Below, piece by piece: positions 8,992-12,861 of a stretch of DNA of 12,861 nt (position 1 is its first letter; every line of letters begins with the position of its first letter). The stretch lies in the NCBI GenBank assembly GCA_028565635.1, contig JAOXYB010042060.1:1-12861 (forward strand), read 5' to 3'. The notes under the pieces were generated by a model that searched no databases, was not told the origin of the DNA, and saw only the letters and a list, made by a program, of their open reading frames with translations. This stretch comes from Phoronis ovalis (Eukaryota > Phoronida > Phoronidae). The position numbers and the translations under genes were made by a program.

Positions 8992-10580
8992 GTTGTAATA
9001 TCAAGTGTGAACTGGCAGTTTGTAATAATTATCATGCGACTTATGCGTGATTTCTGATAGGAGACATTTTCCTAACCATTATCATCCAATAATTTGTACT
9101 TTTGTTACATATTTCAGTACCAGGGCATATTTTCTGTATAAACAGAAGATATAACTTCTGTCTGTTGTTTTAATCCTCCAGTTCACAGTTTCTATGGGCT
9201 GATGAAATCCCTCAATTTTGTATCTTTCTGTTTAGAAAAAAAATGCTATAAAAGAATGTGAGTAAGAGTCCCAAAGCTGAACTAATCACCAGGCTTGGCA
9301 ACTTCAAACTGCAGATCTATTTTGTTAGTCTTTATTTATAGACAATCAATTTTCTAAGTAGAGATGAATTATTCTAGTTGTTTATCAAACTAATTTAACC
9401 TATATCCTGAATTCTCCAGGTATACCAAAATCCAGTGACAGTTGTACAAAAATAGTTGGTTAATCTTGTTAAATTCCTGTAGAATAAGCTGGAATTATGA
9501 TAAATATCAGAATTGTGTGTCTAAGCTTAGGTTATCCACTATATTTCTCTAATTTGCAACTAAGCTCCATAAAAGTGTTTTCTGTTTCTCACTTTATTTT
9601 CATACAACAAGCTGCTCTATTTTGTTTCTCATTTATAATAACAAAATTTAATGAATTTTGGTCAAAACTCTTGTATTATTTCTTGTTAACTTTAATTCCT
9701 ATCTGTCAGCTATCCGTATGTTTTGTAATAATCGATTGTTCATACAAACTGTCCTTGTTGAAATTTCCTGTTGATACCTAATGTGTACTTTGGTACAGAT
9801 AGTTCTTTTAAAAACATAGCCAATATTGTTAGGAATATGTTACTGTTCGGAAGTGATCTATTATTGTTACTCCATCAACTCGACAGAATACTAAATCCTG
9901 CCAAGAGGGTAATTATTCTTGACCTTCCTTATTTATTATTTAGATGTTTTCTGCCCATATTCTGTTACATATAAACTTCTAAATCAACTTCTAATCAGGT
10001 TTTCCCATCTGTCCCTTATACCCAGTGGACCTTCCTTGTTGAATTTATATAATTGAAACTGAATGTATTAACATTTACTTTTATTTCAAAGTAACTATAT
10101 TACTGGCACCAAGTTTCTTCTCCCCTGTGCTCCCTTTAATTATAGAACATGGCTCTTCTGCTTTAATCATCTGCCACTTTTTTCGCTATAAATATTCTAA
10201 TACTGAGGTACATGAAATTTTAATTTAATGAAACCTTTTTGCGTATGTAGAACACGTGTTTCCTTAAAAGGAAGCAAAATAGTGATTTTTTTATGAAAAA
10301 TCGTCTGTAGTCAAATGTGAAATAAATTTTCTTTTTTTAATGTTTCTTAAGTACATTTAATCCTTTTTTACTTAAATAATAATCTTTGCATGTATAGTTC
10401 AAAGTCGAAATATGTATAAAGATTTATAAATGATTAAACACAGTTTTTTAATTGTTTCTGCCTTACAAATTAATGGCATGCCGATTAAAGACACTAGCTC
10501 TACCATATAACATTTTATTGTTTCAGTTTCAATAAAAAAATATTTTCTATAAGAAAGTTATAAAAAATAAATAGAAAATG

Positions 10581-10700
10581 TGTTCGTATCATTAGTCATA
10601 ATTTGTCCTAATTTTGACAGATTTCTATGTGCGAAAATCGTGTTCGTATCGTTAGTCATAATTTGTCTAAATTTTGATAGATTTCTATGTGCGAAAATCG
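10581..10700. repeat. Two-copy 60-bp tandem repeat
   Basis: Unit 1 (10581-10640) and unit 2 (10641-10700) both start TGTTCGTATC and end ATTTCTATGTGCGAAAATCG. They differ at only four of 60 positions (11, 28, 29 and 38 of the unit), about 93% identity. The sequence just after unit 2 (about 10702-10735) is a diverged inverted copy of the AT-rich middle of the unit (ATAATTTGTC.TAAATTTTGA), so part of the array could fold back. I found no third full copy. Function unknown. Confidence 0.85.
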
Positions 10701-12673
10701 TAAATTTGGTCAAAATTTATCGACAATTTATTTGATGATGGCAACCGAATTCTGTAAATTAGACACAATCAGATTGTAGGAATTGCAAAGTGCTCGCCAC
10801 AAATGTTCTGCTATCATAGACAAAAATGTCTCACCCTATAGTCTCAAGAAAAAGCAATATTATGTAGTTCCCTTATCACTTAAGCTTTCCAGTCCACCTT
10901 ATATTACTTTGTATTTATTAATTATTCAAAATAGGCAACAATCTTATTGTCATGCTTCTTAGCCATAAAACATGTACTAGTCAAAAGTAATGTGAAAATG
11001 TTAGTAAAAAAAATCATTTCAAAATTTAAATTAAGAAACTTAAAAAGATGAGATTCGTCTATATTATTATCTAATATCATATTTAAAATTCTGATTTAGT
11101 GTAAATGACGAACTTGCTTAATTACTGTACCATTTAAATCTTGACCAGTAGCATCTATTAAGGGATTACAACCTCTTGTAACATAGTCTTCCTAGTAGGT
11201 TTTTGAAAATTAATCAATTTCTTAAGGATTATTGTAATCAATATAACCCATGATAAATAAGGCAAATTAAAGATTTTCATATTTAGTTTTTGGAAAAAAA
11301 TATCAGTAGAAAGGTACCTTTGTATTTTTTTAAAACATGTTGAAATAGCTTTTTACTTCACTCTATATGTATTGTAAGCTGACAAAAATCAGTTTGGAAA
11401 AGTAACTTTTTTTATACAAAGTTAGTAAATATTAATTCACACACAAATTACAATGTATTTCATCAGTCAATCATTATGTTCCTACGTGGAGCTGCGAGTC
11501 ACACAAATAATACTCTTTTTGCCATTTTTGATAAATATATGGCATGTTACATCCCTTACTGAACCAGTAGATCTGTTTCGCTTCACTTTTTGTTCATGCA
11601 TAATACAAGCATTTATGTACAGCCTTTTGACAAGTGCCACTGCAGGGCCGGGGTTACTGATGCATATTCTACTAAAAGATAAGGGTACTGAAACATTCTA
11701 CTGTTAGTGCACATTTTATAGACTCATGTTTTATTCAAAGTATCTACTTGCAATACATCAGCATGCAGCAAGGTAGCATCATAGTATCTCTTTTTTACGA
11801 GTAGAAGCTGATTTTGTATAACAGGATTGGTTGGTTACTATTTTTATCTTTGAAAACGGAAATTTGTAATGCAACAAAGCTTCACAACCCATTATTTGCC
11901 AAATAGAGCATGTCTATTGTGGAAGTCATCAATATATTTTTGGTAAGAGTGTGCCACAGAGGGAAAATATTTGTACCAAGTCTGTGATAAACATTCCAAA
12001 AAGTCTTATACCAATTGTCCTATTCCAAATTTATTTTTAAAGAAGAAAGTTAACTGGTTGTTAAGAAAGATAAGTAAATATGTTGCCTGGCTGGTTTCTG
12101 CATGATTTTTGTTTGTGTATTTATGCTGTTACTTGTTTTATGAGATATTATAAACCCGGGATTATACATTATTTTCTGTAAAAAAGTTAGACCCGTTCAA
12201 TACATTTCGACTAAGTCTCAAGCACATAGCCATGTTATACTATAGAAGCCTTAAAAGATAGCCCATTCCGTGCCAAATTTCATTTTTAAAAATGCAACCC
12301 ATTGGTGACATCAGCGTTAGCCCAAAACACCAAGAATCACCCTGGAGAACTGTAGTCCTTTACATACATTCACCTCTAAATATACAATAAAAATACTGAT
12401 TTGTTATAGGTAATATTCAACAATTATAACCTACTGTATACTGTGTAATTGATTTTATCTGCTTACAATTAAATCCCAACAATTATATTACAATAAGGAA
12501 CCACAATAAATGATGCTTATAGGAGTTATTAACCCATTATTATACTTCTTGCATTTTTGAAGGGTTTTTGAGAGGTCGGAAAGAATTTGAAAACATGTAA
12601 CATATTTCATGCTCAATCATAGCAAGTCATACATCATTGGAAAGGGCATACCATAAACTTTTACAAGATACTA

Positions 12674-12861
12674 GGCCCATTCAGACTTAAGACTTAGAGC
12701 GCTTCGAATTCACAATAGAGTGCTCTATAATAATGCGCTTCAGCCTCTAATGTGTACGCGAATAATTTGCTTCAAGAGCATTACAATAAAGCGCATCAAG
12801 CAAAAATTAATCCTCTTCCCGAGGTGAATTAACTTTTTCCTGATGCGCTTTAAGCGACTTA
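12674..12861. mobile_element. Probable inverted-repeat (MITE-like) element, cut by the window edge
   Basis: TAAGACTTAGAGCGCTTC at 12688-12705 is matched, inverted and with a 2-base gap, by TAAGTCGCTTAAAGCGCATC read from the opposite strand at 12861-12842. GCGCTT/AAGCGC cores recur at about 12699, 12735, 12789 and 12845. A perfect 11-bp inverted repeat, AAAGCGCATCA (12788-12798) and TGATGCGCTTT (12841-12851), encloses an inner imperfect stem (CAAAAATTAATCCTC against GAGGTGAATTAACTTTTT). The sequence is more GC- and CpG-rich than its surroundings. GGCCCATTCAGAC (12674-12686) may be the outer terminus, but the partner end is outside the window, so element type and length are undetermined. Confidence 0.5.

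Larger units (their letters stand above)
8992..12861. other. AT-rich non-coding stretch: receptor 5' flank and remainder of the putative intron
   Basis: No gene was recognised. The first few hundred bases should hold the receptor's 5' UTR and promoter on the - strand. A TATAAATAAA string reads on that strand at 9331-9340, but such strings are common here and I do not call a promoter. Open stretches on the + strand at about 9497-9974 and 11453-11707 translate to hydrophobic or low-complexity sequence with no family motif, so I treat them as chance. A 60-bp tandem duplication (10581-10700) and inverted-repeat structures near the right edge are listed separately. I looked for further CPSF2 exons and for tRNA signatures and found none; short exons could have been missed. 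Confidence 0.55.

Noticed and set aside
9247-9254. TATAAAAG string on the + strand
   Set aside because: It matches a TATA box, but no + strand gene follows and such strings are common in AT-rich DNA.
9497-9974. Two overlapping + strand open frames of 94 and 67 codons upstream of the receptor
   Set aside because: They start at poor sites, encode Leu/Ile/Phe-rich strings typical of T-rich DNA, and have no domain motif or splice context.
11453-11707. + strand open frame of 84 codons
   Set aside because: It has no recognisable family and hydrophobic, low-complexity content; the opposite strand is also partly open, as expected by chance.

Overview
The window is AT-rich animal nuclear DNA. It has spliced coding exons with GT-AG introns, one intronless class A (rhodopsin-like) receptor gene, and several inverted-repeat elements. 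There are no bacterial features such as operons or Shine-Dalgarno sites. A neuropeptide receptor of the NPY/NPF/PrRP/sNPF type points to a bilaterian, probably an invertebrate. I cannot fix the phylum from sequence alone.

Positions 196-4248 (+ strand) hold seven consecutive internal exons of the gene for CPSF2 (CPSF100), the catalytically inactive metallo-beta-lactamase/beta-CASP subunit of the pre-mRNA 3'-end cleavage and polyadenylation complex. The exons join in frame with matching phases into about 274 residues, equivalent to roughly residues 50-325 of the human protein (about 780 residues). The start of the gene (about 50 codons) lies left of the window. The C-terminal half does not appear anywhere in the window. 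Intron 5 carries a roughly 700-bp long-inverted-repeat element flanked by TTAA.

Positions 4249-12861 contain no further CPSF2 exon that I can find. They hold one complete single-exon gene on the - strand (8991 to 7663), a 442-residue seven-transmembrane neuropeptide receptor. The simplest reading is that this receptor is nested in antisense orientation inside a very large (>8.6 kb) intron of CPSF2. The rest of this stretch is AT-rich non-coding DNA. It contains a palindromic block near 5.0-5.1 kb, microsatellites near 6.3-6.4 kb, a 60-bp tandem duplication near 10.6 kb, and the start of a probable inverted-repeat element that runs off the right edge.

The two genes have no evident functional link: one is a housekeeping RNA-processing factor and the other a cell-surface peptide receptor. 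I did not find a clearly new multi-gene system. The points most worth a second look are the nested antisense arrangement, the loss of the near-invariant TM4 tryptophan in the receptor, and the fold-back elements.
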